Part shown: positions 45,802 through 54,963 of the stretch, one piece after another
Layout of the letters: each line of letters starts with the position of its first letter
Position numbering within the stretch: the stretch's first letter is position 1
Assembly: GCA_021838785.1 (NCBI GenBank)
Contig: JAKCCV010000001.1
Coordinates: 124,001-188,000, forward strand
Length of the DNA stretch: 64,000 nucleotides
Source: Acidobacteriota bacterium
GTDB taxonomy: Bacteria > Acidobacteriota > Terriglobia > UBA7540
Reading direction: 5' to 3'
Made by a program: the position numbers and the translations under genes
The notes under the pieces: generated by a model
What the model was told of the DNA's origin: nothing
The model's database searches: none
The model's input: only the letters and a program-made list of their open reading frames with translations

Positions 45802-46788
45802 ATGTCGGAAACCATCGCCCATTCCACCGACGTCCCGGCCGCGTCGCGCGATGTCGGCCAAATCCTTCGGCTCGACGAGATGAGCTTTGTCCGGATTCGC
45901 TCGCTTGATTTCGAACGCACGGTGGCATTGTTTGCCGTCAGTCCGCTGGAGGAGCACGGCCCCCACCTGCCGGTTGGAACCGATGTTCTCACGGCCGAGT
46001 TCTTTACGCTCGAGTTGGCTCGCCGCATCCTTCAGGCCAAACCCGACTGGACGGCCGTCATAGCGCCCACGGTTCCTTTGGGCGCTTCCGTCTTCGACGC
46101 TCCGGGAACGCTGCGCGCTCGCCCGCGAACCGTTCGCCATCTCGCGCTTGATTACGGCGCGGCGCTCGCCCGTCACGGCTTCCGTTACATTTTGCTGACC
46201 AACGGTCATGCCGGCCCTTTTCACGTGCTGGCGCTTGAGGAAGCTGCCGCCACCGTTTCCCGCCGCTATGGAGTGCGAATGCTCTCCGTCAGCGGCCCGG
46301 TGTTGTGGAAGTTTCTGCGCGCTCGTTACCATCACCGCATTGAGCCGTTGCTGGGGCGTCCGCTCACCTGGCAGGAACGCGTTGCCCTTCGCGGCGACAC
46401 GCACGCGGGTCTTTGGGAGACTTCCCTCCTTCTCCTGATTCGCCCCGACTTGGTGGACGGCGCCTACGCCACACTCCCGCAGGTGACGTTCACCTTACAG
46501 CAGGCTGCCCGAAAGAATTATCCTTTACGCCTGGGCAACCGCATGGGATATATCGGAACACCGCAAGCGGCTCGCGCGGAGTTCGGCGAGGTGGCTCGAA
46601 CCATCCTGAACGATGCCGCCTGGGAGATTGTCCGGCCCGTTCTTGAAGCGCCGGACGATTCCTGGCAGCAGACCTCGTTTTTGTACAAAATTCCTTTTTT
46701 GCGCACCGGCTTTCCCTACGCCGTGGGCGCATTCGGATTGATCCTGCTCGGCTGGATCTTGGCGCGGCTGCTCCTGCGTTACCCGTGA
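45802..46788 (+). CDS. Creatininase-family amidohydrolase with C-terminal membrane helix
   Basis: 328 residues, starting two bases after the preceding stop. ALFAVSPLEEHGPHLPVGTD holds the conserved Glu and His metal ligands, LLTNGHAGPFH the second set, and GDTHAGLWETSLLL the third. The family hydrolyses cyclic amides (creatinine, and intermediates in riboflavin and pqq/mycofactocin pathways). Unusually, a hydrophobic segment (VGAFGLILLGWILARLLL) ends the protein, suggesting membrane attachment. The following gene is a mu-crystallin/ornithine-cyclodeaminase relative. Confidence 0.8.
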   Translation: MSETIAHSTDVPAASRDVGQILRLDEMSFVRIRSLDFERTVALFAVSPLEEHGPHLPVGTDVLTAEFFTLELARRILQAKPDWTAVIAPTVPLGASVFDAPGTLRARPRTVRHLALDYGAALARHGFRYILLTNGHAGPFHVLALEEAAATVSRRYGVRMLSVSGPVLWKFLRARYHHRIEPLLGRPLTWQERVALRGDTHAGLWETSLLLLIRPDLVDGAYATLPQVTFTLQQAARKNYPLRLGNRMGYIGTPQAARAEFGEVARTILNDAAWEIVRPVLEAPDDSWQQTSFLYKIPFLRTGFPYAVGAFGLILLGWILARLLLRYP

Positions 46789-46893
46789 CGTGTATTGAAG
46801 GCGAGGGCCGGTGCCACCCTGCGCCAAGCGAACACCCGCGGCGCTGCCGGCTTTACGCCAAGCGTCCCGAGGCTCTCAAAAAGGAGGTCAGCA

Positions 46894-47853
46894 ATGACGC
46901 TTTTTCTCACGGAGGCAGAGGTTCAACAACTGCTGCCCATGTCCGCCGCGCTCGAGCAAATCGAGGCGAGCTTCCTGGCGCAGCAGCAAGCCCAGGCGGT
47001 GAATCGCCCACGCCGCCGGATTTTCCTTCCCCACGCTTCCTTTCATTACATGGCGGCCGCTTGGTCGGAGAAGGAATGGGTTGGGCTTAAGGCCTACACG
47101 GTGACGCCGGCGGGAATGCAATTTGTCGTGCTGCTGTTCAGCGCCGCCCAGGGAAATCTCTTGGCGGTAATGGAAGCCGATCATCTCGGGCGCATTCGCA
47201 CCGGCGCGGCCAGCGGCGTGGCTACCAAATTCCTGGCCCGCCTGGAATCGTCAACCGTCGGACTGATTGGCGCCGGTCGCCAAGCGCGCACTCAACTGGA
47301 AGCCGTAGCTTGTGTGCGCAAGCTGAGCGTGGCCCGCGTCTATTGCCGGGATGAAAGCCGTCGTCGAGAATTTTCCCGTGAGATGCAGCAGCGTCTGGGC
47401 GTGGCCGTCGAGCCGGCGGTGACGGCCGAAGAGGCGGCGCGTTCCGCTGACATTGTTATCACCGCCACCAACGCCCGCGAGCCCGTGCTGCGCGGCGAGT
47501 GGCTCCGCCCCGGCACGCACATCAACGCCATCGGCTCCAATATGCCGAATCGCCGCGAAATGGATGACGCGGTGCTGGTGCGCGCCGGCGTTTTGACCGT
47601 GGATTCCGTCGAGCAGGCACGCGAGGAAGCTGGCGATTTGATTCAGGGTCTGCCGGCTGCGGGCCGCGCTTGGGATCAACTGGTGGAATTGCGCGAGGTG
47701 GTAGCCGGTGCCCGCCCCGGCCGACGCACCCCGGAGGAAATCACCTTGTTCAAGTCTTGCGGCCTTGCAGTGTGGGATATTGCCGTGGGCGGTTACGTCT
47801 ATCGCCGCGCGCTTGAGCAAGGCGTGGGACACCCACTCCCGGCCTCGGCCTAG
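46894..47853 (+). CDS. Ornithine cyclodeaminase / mu-crystallin family protein
   Basis: 319 residues from the ATG at 46894, preceded by AAAAAGGAGG; an in-frame start 33 codons upstream has no such site. SAAQGNLLAVMEADHLGRIR and TGAASGVATKF match the substrate-binding half. The NAD-binding Rossmann motif TVGLIGAGRQARTQLEA is near 122-138, and DIVITATNAREPVL follows. Members act as ornithine cyclodeaminases, alanine dehydrogenases or ketimine reductases; which one is not determinable. Confidence 0.85.
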   Translation: MTLFLTEAEVQQLLPMSAALEQIEASFLAQQQAQAVNRPRRRIFLPHASFHYMAAAWSEKEWVGLKAYTVTPAGMQFVVLLFSAAQGNLLAVMEADHLGRIRTGAASGVATKFLARLESSTVGLIGAGRQARTQLEAVACVRKLSVARVYCRDESRRREFSREMQQRLGVAVEPAVTAEEAARSADIVITATNAREPVLRGEWLRPGTHINAIGSNMPNRREMDDAVLVRAGVLTVDSVEQAREEAGDLIQGLPAAGRAWDQLVELREVVAGARPGRRTPEEITLFKSCGLAVWDIAVGGYVYRRALEQGVGHPLPASA

Positions 47854-47883
47854 CGCTCGTGGCCGCTCGACTTGGCGACCGGC

Positions 47884-48279
47884 CTACGCCCCCGGTTGAG
47901 CAGAATCCTTTCGCGGCGGCTTCTTCTCCTTGGCCGCTTGCAGGCGAATAGTCTTGGCCAGCACGTCGCCATTCTCAGCCAAGTCGCCTTTGACGTCCAC
48001 CCGCGTACCTGTCCGCAGGTCGGAGCTATTGCCGGCGCTGCCATCGGCCCGAGTAATCCGTGTGGCCGAGCTGTAGCGCACCACAAAAAACACGTTGCCG
48101 CCTGTGTCAAGCTGGAATTTCCCTGCGGAAACGGTGCCGATTTTGCCGGACACCGTGAAGGGCATGTTGGGGCTTGGTCCGGAACTCTGAGCCCCAGCGC
48201 CGACGGCAAAGCCCGCCAGAAGCAGCGTGGCGCCCATCATCACCCGGCCACCACAGGTTCGATGACGCTCGGCTTTCAT
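47884..48279 (-). CDS. Secreted DUF5666-like protein
   Basis: 131 residues. A signal peptide (VMMGATLLLAGFAVGAGA) precedes a small beta-barrel-like domain: TVSGKIGTVSAGKFQLDTGG, TRITRADG, LRTGTRVDVKGDL, ENGDVLAKTIRLQ. This is the OB-like DUF5666 pattern. Lysine-rich tail. No function known. Confidence 0.6.
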   Translation of the reverse strand: MKAERHRTCGGRVMMGATLLLAGFAVGAGAQSSGPSPNMPFTVSGKIGTVSAGKFQLDTGGNVFFVVRYSSATRITRADGSAGNSSDLRTGTRVDVKGDLAENGDVLAKTIRLQAAKEKKPPRKDSAQPGA

Positions 48280-48348
48280 TCGGTCTCCCCCCTCTGCCGT
48301 TCGGCCCCGCGGCTGTCTTCAACCCCACTGGTGACCCGCGGCAGATGC

Positions 48349-49182
48349 TTATCCATTATCGGCCGCCAGAAAATGAATCGCAACCCCGCCCGCGTGGCCT
48401 TCAACTGAGCGGTCAAGCCGCACCACCTTCGCCGGCACGGGAATGGCAAGCTCGCCCTCCTTGAAAGGGAGAACAACTTCCACGATTTCGCCCAGTTGAT
48501 AGTGCTGGCAGGTAAAGAAATAGGCGCCGGTGCGCGAAACGTTCTCTGTTTCGCAGATGTCGTCGCTCGCGGCGCCGAAAGAGCGCCGGACGACTTTGAT
48601 CCGCAAGCGCAGCGGAGCGCGGCCTTTGGCGCGCTGATCCACGCCGGGCTTTTTCCCAATTTCGGGCGCGGTCTCCGTCTCCGGCATCGTGAATTCCCAT
48701 CCCGTCGTGCTCCGGCATTGTTCGCAGGGCCGCGCCACGCGGAAGCCTTGGCGCAAGAATTCAGCTTCGGCTTCCGGAACCGTGGTAAAGATTTTCTGCC
48801 CGCAGCGCCGGCAGGCAAGCCAAGTTTCCGCCAAGGTTTCTTGCTCGGTCGGCGCAGGCGGCGGGAAGGTAATTTCCCAAAGATCGCCTTCTGGCTCCAC
48901 GATTTCCAACCCCAATTCGTAATAGCCGTCGCGCGGCTCGGCATTGAGCCACGCCACGTGGTACGTTCCGCCCAACCCGTTTTTCAGCGAAGTAACGTGA
49001 ACATCTGAGTCCAGTTCCGGCAGGCTCCGAAGCCGCGTCATCACTTCATGCGGGCTTAAAAGGAGGGTTTCGGTTTCTTCATCAAAAAACTTGCTTTGCG
49101 CATTCATGCCGCGCACACGAATCGGAAACGCGACACGCACGCGATGCGGCCGCTGCGGGCCGGGTTCAGGGCTCATCTCCAT
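48349..49182 (-). CDS. PilZ-type protein with an internal zinc ribbon
   Basis: 277 residues. Both ends are beta-rich; the C-terminal domain (APLRLRIKVVRR...ENVSRTGAYF...GEIVEVVLPFKEG) has the PilZ barrel layout, with SRTG as a degenerate D/NxSxxG motif. The N-terminal part (RVRVAFPIRVRGM) looks like a second, weaker PilZ half. In between, CRRCGQKIF and CEQCRS form a four-cysteine zinc ribbon. c-di-GMP binding by the first RxxxR is not obvious. It may couple a metal or nucleic-acid-binding site to a PilZ fold. A PilZ-only gene follows. Confidence 0.55.
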   Translation of the reverse strand: MEMSPEPGPQRPHRVRVAFPIRVRGMNAQSKFFDEETETLLLSPHEVMTRLRSLPELDSDVHVTSLKNGLGGTYHVAWLNAEPRDGYYELGLEIVEPEGDLWEITFPPPAPTEQETLAETWLACRRCGQKIFTTVPEAEAEFLRQGFRVARPCEQCRSTTGWEFTMPETETAPEIGKKPGVDQRAKGRAPLRLRIKVVRRSFGAASDDICETENVSRTGAYFFTCQHYQLGEIVEVVLPFKEGELAIPVPAKVVRLDRSVEGHAGGVAIHFLAADNG

Positions 49183-49203
49183 CCTCGAAGCGTTGAGGGA
49201 AAA

Positions 49204-49524
49204 TTACGGAAACCAGATCCCCAGGAGATTTGACACCTTGACATACTCGATGCCCGCCTCGCCCTCGCGCAACGTCCCCGGTCGGCCCGTCCACACCACG
49301 CGAAACTCCGCCGCCTCTTTCCGCAATTTGGGCTTCACCGTAACCTGCATGCCCGTCTGCAACCGCGATTTCGTTTTGAGCTTCGCCCCATGCTTGCTGA
49401 CAGTGAGGACAAAAGTGTCCTCCGTGAAAGGCTGCCCTTCGGGAAGCGTTCCCGAGACGGTCACCGGAATTCTCACTTGCACCCTCGTGCTCCGACGTAA
49501 CGCGGGCTGGCTACCTTGGGCCAC
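49204..49524 (-). CDS. PilZ-domain protein
   Basis: 106 residues: one PilZ barrel, with RRSTRVQVRIPVTVSG at the start (RxxxR-like) and LTVSKHGAKLKT replacing the D/NxSxxG motif, then EFRVVWTGRPG. It could bind c-di-GMP or be a degenerate partner. Transcribed toward the zinc-ribbon PilZ gene, whose start lies 21 bp downstream. Confidence 0.65.
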   Translation of the reverse strand: MAQGSQPALRRSTRVQVRIPVTVSGTLPEGQPFTEDTFVLTVSKHGAKLKTKSRLQTGMQVTVKPKLRKEAAEFRVVWTGRPGTLREGEAGIEYVKVSNLLGIWFP

Positions 49525-49694
49525 GGCTCATCACCTCATCCGAGCGGCGCTATTTGAGGACAACCGGTGCGCCCCGTCGTTTCATGGCGTCGCGCTTCAT
49601 GCCCCGGAAACCTCCGCCTGAATCCGGCCATGACGCGCGCAGCCCCTTCCCTCGGAGCTCTGCCCCGAGCAGCGTAGTGAGGATTCTAACAAAT

Positions 49695-50624
49695 CTATTC
49701 TGACGGCGGGGTGGATTTCTTTTCAAGCAGCGCCACGAACCGCACGTTGCAATTCGGGGCAATCCGTTGTCGGTTCGAGAGAAAATAGAGGGTCAGCGTC
49801 ATTCCATGCAAGTTCTTCGCAATGCGCGAGACCAACTTGGCCACGCTGTAAAGCCGGCCATGACGGTTGCCATAACCCTTCCAGCAATAGAGCACGGCAT
49901 CGGGCTCGAACGCGATGCCGGTCCGAGGCAGAGCCACGGGGTCGGTAACAATCGTGTAGGTCGGATAGAGATAAAGAGGGATAATGCAAACCTTCCCTCC
50001 GGGCTTCAGCACGCGGGCCGCCTCCCTTATAAACTCGATGTCAGCCGCGCCCTCAAAATGCTCGAACGAACAGTGCAGGCCCAGCTTTGTGGCGAAGCCG
50101 TCCGCAACAGGCATGGCCACCGCGCTCCCGCCGATCCGGTCCCCGTGGACCCCCTCCGGATACGCTAGATCCTGGCGGTAGGCGCGACACCCGTAAATAG
50201 AACGGTAAATCTCCGGCGTCGGCGAATCGGCGCTGGCCACATCAATGTAAGTGTCACCGGACTCGAGAGCCAGCAGCCTTGCCGCGAGATAGTGTTGGAC
50301 CGCTTTGGAAGGGAAATCCCGCGATCTGCCGCCTCGGTAATAGCCGGGAAATCGGTTATACCCGGCGGCCCGTAAATAGGCGCGATAATCCTCGAGATCC
50401 AGTTGGTAATCCAATGGCCCCAGCCCCGCCTGCCTCAGTTCGAGGATAAGTTGCCGGTCAATTTCATCGCTTTGGGGAAGCACCGTGGTCTTCGGCCCTC
50501 GCAGACGCGCGTAGCGACGCTTCCATAAAAAGGTCTCCCGCAACCTGCGCCGCGCATACCGCGGAACCTTTCCCGGATGCGCCGCGGCTCCCCGTATCTC
50601 CGCGAGCATCATGGAGAAATCCAT
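49695..50624 (-). CDS. Class I SAM-dependent methyltransferase-like protein
   Basis: 309 residues. A SAM-binding core is seen as DTYIDVASADSPTPEIY (motif I, degenerate), YPEGVHGDRIGGSAVAMPVA, LHCSFEHFEGAADIEFI and EAARVLKPGGKVCIIPLYL (typical post-motif III of Methyltransf_11). The N-terminal 120 residues are Arg-rich and may be substrate-binding. Possibly modifies glycolipid or sugar; not known. Next to a second methyltransferase. Confidence 0.65.
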   Translation of the reverse strand: MDFSMMLAEIRGAAAHPGKVPRYARRRLRETFLWKRRYARLRGPKTTVLPQSDEIDRQLILELRQAGLGPLDYQLDLEDYRAYLRAAGYNRFPGYYRGGRSRDFPSKAVQHYLAARLLALESGDTYIDVASADSPTPEIYRSIYGCRAYRQDLAYPEGVHGDRIGGSAVAMPVADGFATKLGLHCSFEHFEGAADIEFIREAARVLKPGGKVCIIPLYLYPTYTIVTDPVALPRTGIAFEPDAVLYCWKGYGNRHGRLYSVAKLVSRIAKNLHGMTLTLYFLSNRQRIAPNCNVRFVALLEKKSTPPSE

Positions 50625-50798
50625 TTTGCTTTCCAGTCTGTCATCCCTGTTCGATAGGCGACAACAGCCCTTCCCTTCCGGTCAAGCCTCTAGCCCGTTG
50701 CGTGCGGAGGCGAAGGCGGAGAATCTCCCGGGAGCCGAAGTTGAACGCTTCCAGCCTCCCCGCCCCACCGTCGCCGCGCCGCCTCGTACTATCGTGAA

Positions 50799-51572
50799 TC
50801 AGAATTCCGCGAAAAAGTTCCACGCCGGCTCCCAATCAGCCAGCTTTCGAAAGTAACGGTCCTGCGTCGGGGCGCCGAGGACTCGCCGCGCCTGGCTTCT
50901 CAGAGGACTGCGAGCATCGTAGGTTCGCTTCAAACCAACCTCAATCTCCGCGTACTTCCGATGGCGGGTCACGAACTTTAAGACTTTATGCACCGCGCGC
51001 CACCCCGCATCGTTGAATCCGACAATGCCCCCGGGCACGAGCACCTTGTCAATGTAAAAGAAGTCCAGGAATACATAATCGAAGGTGTGCCGCCCGTCAA
51101 CATAGGCCAGTTCGACCCGCAGGCCGGAGTTGAGCAACTCCGGCAGCGCAAGGTAGTCCGGCTTTTCAACCAGGACATGTCGCCCCGCAAAACCGCACGT
51201 GGCGACGTTGGCAATCCCAATGCCCCTCCATTTTTCGCCGGCTTGCTCCGGGTCAATCGAGATGAGCTTACCGTCACCCCCGATCTCTTCCAGGGCGGTC
51301 AGAATGGCCAACGAGGATATGCCAAACGCCATCCCAATCTCAAGAACCGTCGCCGGAGCATATTTTAAGATTGTCTGGTAAAGAGCGTCGGCGTAAAGGG
51401 CGGAAATGTTGTTGGCGTCGAGCGGAATCTCAGCCCCGCTCGAGTCCCGCACGCGGTCGGAGCGTAAGATTTCCGCCAGGACGGGATTCTTAGCTTCTAG
51501 CCGCGAGCCCACGCTCGGCACCTCCGAAGGGACACGACAAACGGGTAACCGTGGATTGAAGCGTACCCACAC
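50799..51572 (-). CDS. Class I SAM-dependent methyltransferase (Methyltransf_24 type)
   Basis: Up to 257 residues with a GTG start at 51572 and no good ribosome site, so the N-terminus is uncertain. ATVLEIGMAFGISSLAILTA is motif I, GDGKLISIDPEQAG motif II, ELAYVDGRHTFDYVFLDFFY the acidic motif. C-terminal stretch is basic and aromatic. Related enzymes act on O-antigen sugars or secondary metabolites. The GTACCCA/TGGGTAC inverted repeat (51563-51581) overlies the start. Confidence 0.7.
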   Translation of the reverse strand: MWVRFNPRLPVCRVPSEVPSVGSRLEAKNPVLAEILRSDRVRDSSGAEIPLDANNISALYADALYQTILKYAPATVLEIGMAFGISSLAILTALEEIGGDGKLISIDPEQAGEKWRGIGIANVATCGFAGRHVLVEKPDYLALPELLNSGLRVELAYVDGRHTFDYVFLDFFYIDKVLVPGGIVGFNDAGWRAVHKVLKFVTRHRKYAEIEVGLKRTYDARSPLRSQARRVLGAPTQDRYFRKLADWEPAWNFFAEF

Positions 51573-51581
51573 GATGGGTAC
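51563..51581. repeat. Small inverted repeat at the methyltransferase start
   Basis: GTACCCA (51563-51569) and TGGGTAC (51575-51581) around five bases, directly over the proposed GTG. Could be an operator or translational hairpin, or chance. Confidence 0.3.
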
Positions 51582-51736
51582 CCCCAGGCGCAGGTACCCG
51601 GCACACCGCCCCGCCTTGCACGCTTACGCCCCGGGACCAACCCGGCCCGGGCCCCGTCGCATGTGCCAAATCATAGCCTGTGCGCGCGGGCTGGCGCAAG
51701 CCGCTCTGTTTGGCAGTCGGCAGTTTCACGCCGTGA

Positions 51737-51769
51737 TAGGGCCTCGTCCGCGCCGGTATCGAGGCCCTA
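51737..51769 (-). terminator. Hairpin at the end of the tail-like cluster
   Basis: A perfect 10-bp inverted repeat TAGGGCCTCG (51737-51746) / CGAGGCCCTA (51760-51769), whose right arm includes the stop codon of the beta-helix gene. No T-run follows on the minus strand, so termination is possible but not certain. Confidence 0.5.
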
Positions 51770-53785
51770 CTTCACGTCACTCCAGGCGCCACCGACGCAG
51801 GCGTAGAGCGTCGAGCCGCTCGCGCCGGCGGTGTTGGAGTACAGGCTGGCGTTGGTGCAGCTTCCGCTCGGCGCGCCGGAACCCGAAGTCCACGTCGGCC
51901 CGCTCGAACTACCAAGCTGAAATTTCGTCGTGCTCAACACACCACCCAGGGACGAAAGAGCGACCCAGTTTGCTTGGCCGACCCCAATCGTCATCTCTCC
52001 GTCGTTGCCGCTGTCCATCTCAATGCTCGGAGTGCTCCAGCCGCTCGAGAGGAAGTTAATGTCATTAGGTGAGTTGATATTGAGATTGTTCGAGCCGTCC
52101 AGCCACAGAGATTTCCAGGCGCTCCCTGACGTTTCTAACCACTGAAGCGGCATATTGTTGTAATAGGTTTCCGGCGTCGAGGCGCTCTGATAAGAGTTCG
52201 AGACCCAATTCGAGCTGAGCGTGTTCGCGGCGCCGTTCGGATTGTTGATTCCGCCGCCCGAAGTCACGTTGTTCAGCCCCATCAGGCTATTGCCCACAAC
52301 CGTGTTGGAGCTGGCGCCGGTGTCCAAATTGATCGAGTAGCGGTACTCATTCGACGGCCCAAACTGGAAAATGTTCCCCTCGATCATGTTCCATCGGCCA
52401 TCGCAGTAGATGCCGTCGGCTGTGCCGGCCGACTGCGTGCCCGTGAACTGGTTGCCGATAATCGTGTTCTGATTGCTGGTTCCCAGGTTGATGCCGTCGC
52501 CCTGGTTATCAATCTGCGAATCTTCAATCCAGTTGCCTCCGCTGCCGCTGTCCAGCAGGATGCCGGCGCCGCTGTTCCCGCCAAAATCGTTCTGCACCAT
52601 GCGAATGCCGCCGCCAGAAATCTCGACGCCGTTAGAACCGTTGTCCTCAAACTGCGACTGCTGAATGAATAAATCCGTGGTGCTCGTCACATAGAGGCCG
52701 TCACCTTTGTTCCCAATCGAAAACACGCCTCGCATCAGAGCGCAGCAGCTATTTTCCACCTCAATGCCGTCGCTCGCCGCTTGCCGCGTAGTCACGCCAT
52801 CCAGAAGGAAGTCGCCCACGCTATTGAGCAGCAGGCCCACCTGGGCTCCCGCCTGATTGTTGCCGTCAATCGTCACGTAGCGCAGGGCTTGATTTTGCTC
52901 GCCGACATCCTGCGTTCCATCCACCAGCACGACTTCCGGCAAGTTCGCGCCGGCCTTGGCCATAATCACGGAAGCATTGGGCATGAAGGTGTTGGTGCCT
53001 TGCGGCATCCCCGTAATCGAGGAGCTGTCATAGACGGTCACGTTGGACCCCACAATCAGCGTCTCTCCGCCCAGCCGGAGCGCGACGGGCTTGTTATCCG
53101 TGCCCACAAGACTGACCTTAACGCCCGTGGTGGTGATGCCGGTCGAGGCTTCGGTCCAGTTGGTTCCAATGGGGATTGGCGCCATGTTCGTGCTCCCTTG
53201 CAAGATAGTCGAGGGACCGGTATTTTGCAGCGTCTCCGTGCCGCTCGACGTGGACACATAGACGTTCCATCCTTGGTCCGAAAGCACGCCGCCCGAAGGC
53301 GGTGAGGTCACGACGAGAAGGTTGTCCGCCGGCACCGCCAGGCTCGCCTCCGCCGACGCCAGCGACTCCCCAGCCGAGTCCACCCACGTCACCTTCACGT
53401 AGTACGTCGTGGCAGCGAGCGTTCCCCCTGCTACATAGGAAAGCGTGGGCGCGGCAGAAGGGCCATTGTACGGCAACGTTCCCACAGTAAAACCGCCTGC
53501 GCACACTTGCGTGCCCTGAAAGTTGGCCACCACCACGCCGCCCGTGGCCGGCAGATCGTTCACCGCATTCTGAATCTTTTGGCAGGCGTCCGCGCCCGGA
53601 AAAGCGTCCGCGTAGCGAATGTTGTCGCGGTTCGCCTGCACGCTCGCCACGCTCTGGCCGAGGAGCAGTGACGAGTGACAAGTGGCCAGAGAGAACAGAA
53701 GAACCGTCCCGGCCACAACACTTGCCACATTCCGCTTGCGGCTTGCTACTCGCCGCCGGTCATTTGTCATCTTTCCGCTCACCAT
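51767..53785 (-). CDS. Secreted right-handed beta-helix protein, tail-spike-like
   Basis: About 672 residues from the ATG at 53785, which overlaps the upstream stop (ATGGTGA). RKRNVASVVAGTVLLFSLA is an export signal. The next part, ADACQKIQNAVNDLPATGGV, is a pectate-lyase-superfamily/tail-spike N-terminus. Then a fibronectin-like stretch, then NosD-type beta-helix coils (GDFLLDGVTTRQAASDGIEV, IRMVQNDFGGNSGAGI, NWIEDSQIDNQGDGINLGTS). The C-terminus ends in a Gly/Ser region and YACVGGAWSDVK. The last gene of the tail-like cluster, the position of a host-recognition fibre. Confidence 0.7.
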   Translation of the reverse strand: MVSGKMTNDRRRVASRKRNVASVVAGTVLLFSLATCHSSLLLGQSVASVQANRDNIRYADAFPGADACQKIQNAVNDLPATGGVVVANFQGTQVCAGGFTVGTLPYNGPSAAPTLSYVAGGTLAATTYYVKVTWVDSAGESLASAEASLAVPADNLLVVTSPPSGGVLSDQGWNVYVSTSSGTETLQNTGPSTILQGSTNMAPIPIGTNWTEASTGITTTGVKVSLVGTDNKPVALRLGGETLIVGSNVTVYDSSSITGMPQGTNTFMPNASVIMAKAGANLPEVVLVDGTQDVGEQNQALRYVTIDGNNQAGAQVGLLLNSVGDFLLDGVTTRQAASDGIEVENSCCALMRGVFSIGNKGDGLYVTSTTDLFIQQSQFEDNGSNGVEISGGGIRMVQNDFGGNSGAGILLDSGSGGNWIEDSQIDNQGDGINLGTSNQNTIIGNQFTGTQSAGTADGIYCDGRWNMIEGNIFQFGPSNEYRYSINLDTGASSNTVVGNSLMGLNNVTSGGGINNPNGAANTLSSNWVSNSYQSASTPETYYNNMPLQWLETSGSAWKSLWLDGSNNLNINSPNDINFLSSGWSTPSIEMDSGNDGEMTIGVGQANWVALSSLGGVLSTTKFQLGSSSGPTWTSGSGAPSGSCTNASLYSNTAGASGSTLYACVGGAWSDVK

Positions 53786-54444
53786 ACCATCACCTTCCCT
53801 GTCACGCCGGCGCCCGAGGACACAAGATACAAATTCGTTCCGTCCACGTCGGTCGGCGACTGAAACCAAATCGCGCCGCCGGAAGTCATTCGCAATGCGA
53901 CGCCCACCGGCGCCCGGCCAAGAAAATGCTGCACCGTGAAGTTGCCCGGCGCAGCCGGCGCAAGCGCAATCGCGCCAAAAATCTTCGTCGCTGGGGTCAC
54001 AGCCGTCACCGCTGTGGCGCTGGTGACCACCTGCCCAATCAGCGCGTCGCCCGTCGCGTTGGGCGTGGGGTTCGCGCTGTAATAAAATCCGCTCGTCGAG
54101 TTGTACCAGAGATAACTCGTGGCGCTGGCCGCTGCCGCCGTGAGCGCCGGCGCGGACGTGGGCGCGTAGCGTTGTCCCTGTGCGTAGAGCGCTCCGGCCG
54201 TCAACCCCGGCGTCAACGTCGAGGAAACCGACAGCGCAAAGCCGCCGGTCACGCCCGAAATCCCCAAATCGGTGAACAGCGGCCCCAGGACGCCCGCCGC
54301 CTGGATGGCCGTTTGAACGTCGTTCGCATCCTGCAGCAGGCTGTCAATGATTTGCCAGTTGGTATCGAGATCGCTTTCGTAGTTTTCGCCGTGCTGCGGC
54401 TCAATGATGCCCTTGCGCGGCAGCACGGTTCGGACAATCGCCAT
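53779..54444 (-). CDS. Tail-fibre-like protein
   Basis: 221 residues. Start MAIVRTVLPRKGIIEPQHGE followed by YESDLDTNWQIIDSLL resembles phage tail-fibre N-termini that attach to the baseplate. The remainder is Ala/Thr/Ser-rich, low-complexity beta structure (SATSYLWYNSTSGFYYSANP) such as is found in fibre shafts. No signal peptide. Overlaps the start of the beta-helix gene by 7 bp. Confidence 0.6.
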   Translation of the reverse strand: MAIVRTVLPRKGIIEPQHGENYESDLDTNWQIIDSLLQDANDVQTAIQAAGVLGPLFTDLGISGVTGGFALSVSSTLTPGLTAGALYAQGQRYAPTSAPALTAAAASATSYLWYNSTSGFYYSANPTPNATGDALIGQVVTSATAVTAVTPATKIFGAIALAPAAPGNFTVQHFLGRAPVGVALRMTSGGAIWFQSPTDVDGTNLYLVSSGAGVTGKVMVW

Positions 54445-54447
54445 AGA

Positions 54448-54951
54448 TTAATCTCCGCCTGTTCCGGGTGTGAGCGTCTGGGTCAGTCGCTTGGCGCGGA
54501 CGCGCACCTTCACCATGCCGTCGTTGGTGATGGTTTCGGCGCCGCCCGGCTGGTAGTAGCTCACCCGCGTTGCGACCTTGCCGGTCGAATCGTCAATATC
54601 GAAGTTGAACCAATAAAGCTCGCCGGGTCCGCTGTTCGAGCTTGCCTGCACGGGTTCGGCTTGCTGGCCCGGCACAAAGCCCGGCGCCGGCGCGCGCGAG
54701 GCAAAACCCACGATGTTAAATTCGCACTCGAGCAGCGAATAGATGTAGCCATCGGCCACGCTCACGGGCGTGGGCACCGTATCCCCGTTCGCAAACCAGC
54801 CCATATAAAACCGCTCGTCGTTCACCACGCCGAACTTGGCGTTGTTGGAGATTTTGGTCATCACGTAATCGGTGACCGGCTGTCCCGCCGCCAAATCCGC
54901 GTCCGGCAAATCGAAAAACCCCGGAATTTCCGCCAGCGTCAACTGACTCAT
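54448..54951 (-). CDS. Tail-cluster protein of unknown fold
   Basis: 167 residues with an AAGGAGC site. MSQLTLAEIPGFFDLPDADL, then GVVNDERFYMGWFANGDTVP and ELYWFNFDIDDSTGKVAT; no family recognised. The beta-rich composition and place between the giant tail protein and fibre suggest a baseplate or fibre-attachment component. Gap to the next gene is three bases. Confidence 0.5.
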   Translation of the reverse strand: MSQLTLAEIPGFFDLPDADLAAGQPVTDYVMTKISNNAKFGVVNDERFYMGWFANGDTVPTPVSVADGYIYSLLECEFNIVGFASRAPAPGFVPGQQAEPVQASSNSGPGELYWFNFDIDDSTGKVATRVSYYQPGGAETITNDGMVKVRVRAKRLTQTLTPGTGGD

Positions 54952-54963
54952 CGTCGAAGCTCC

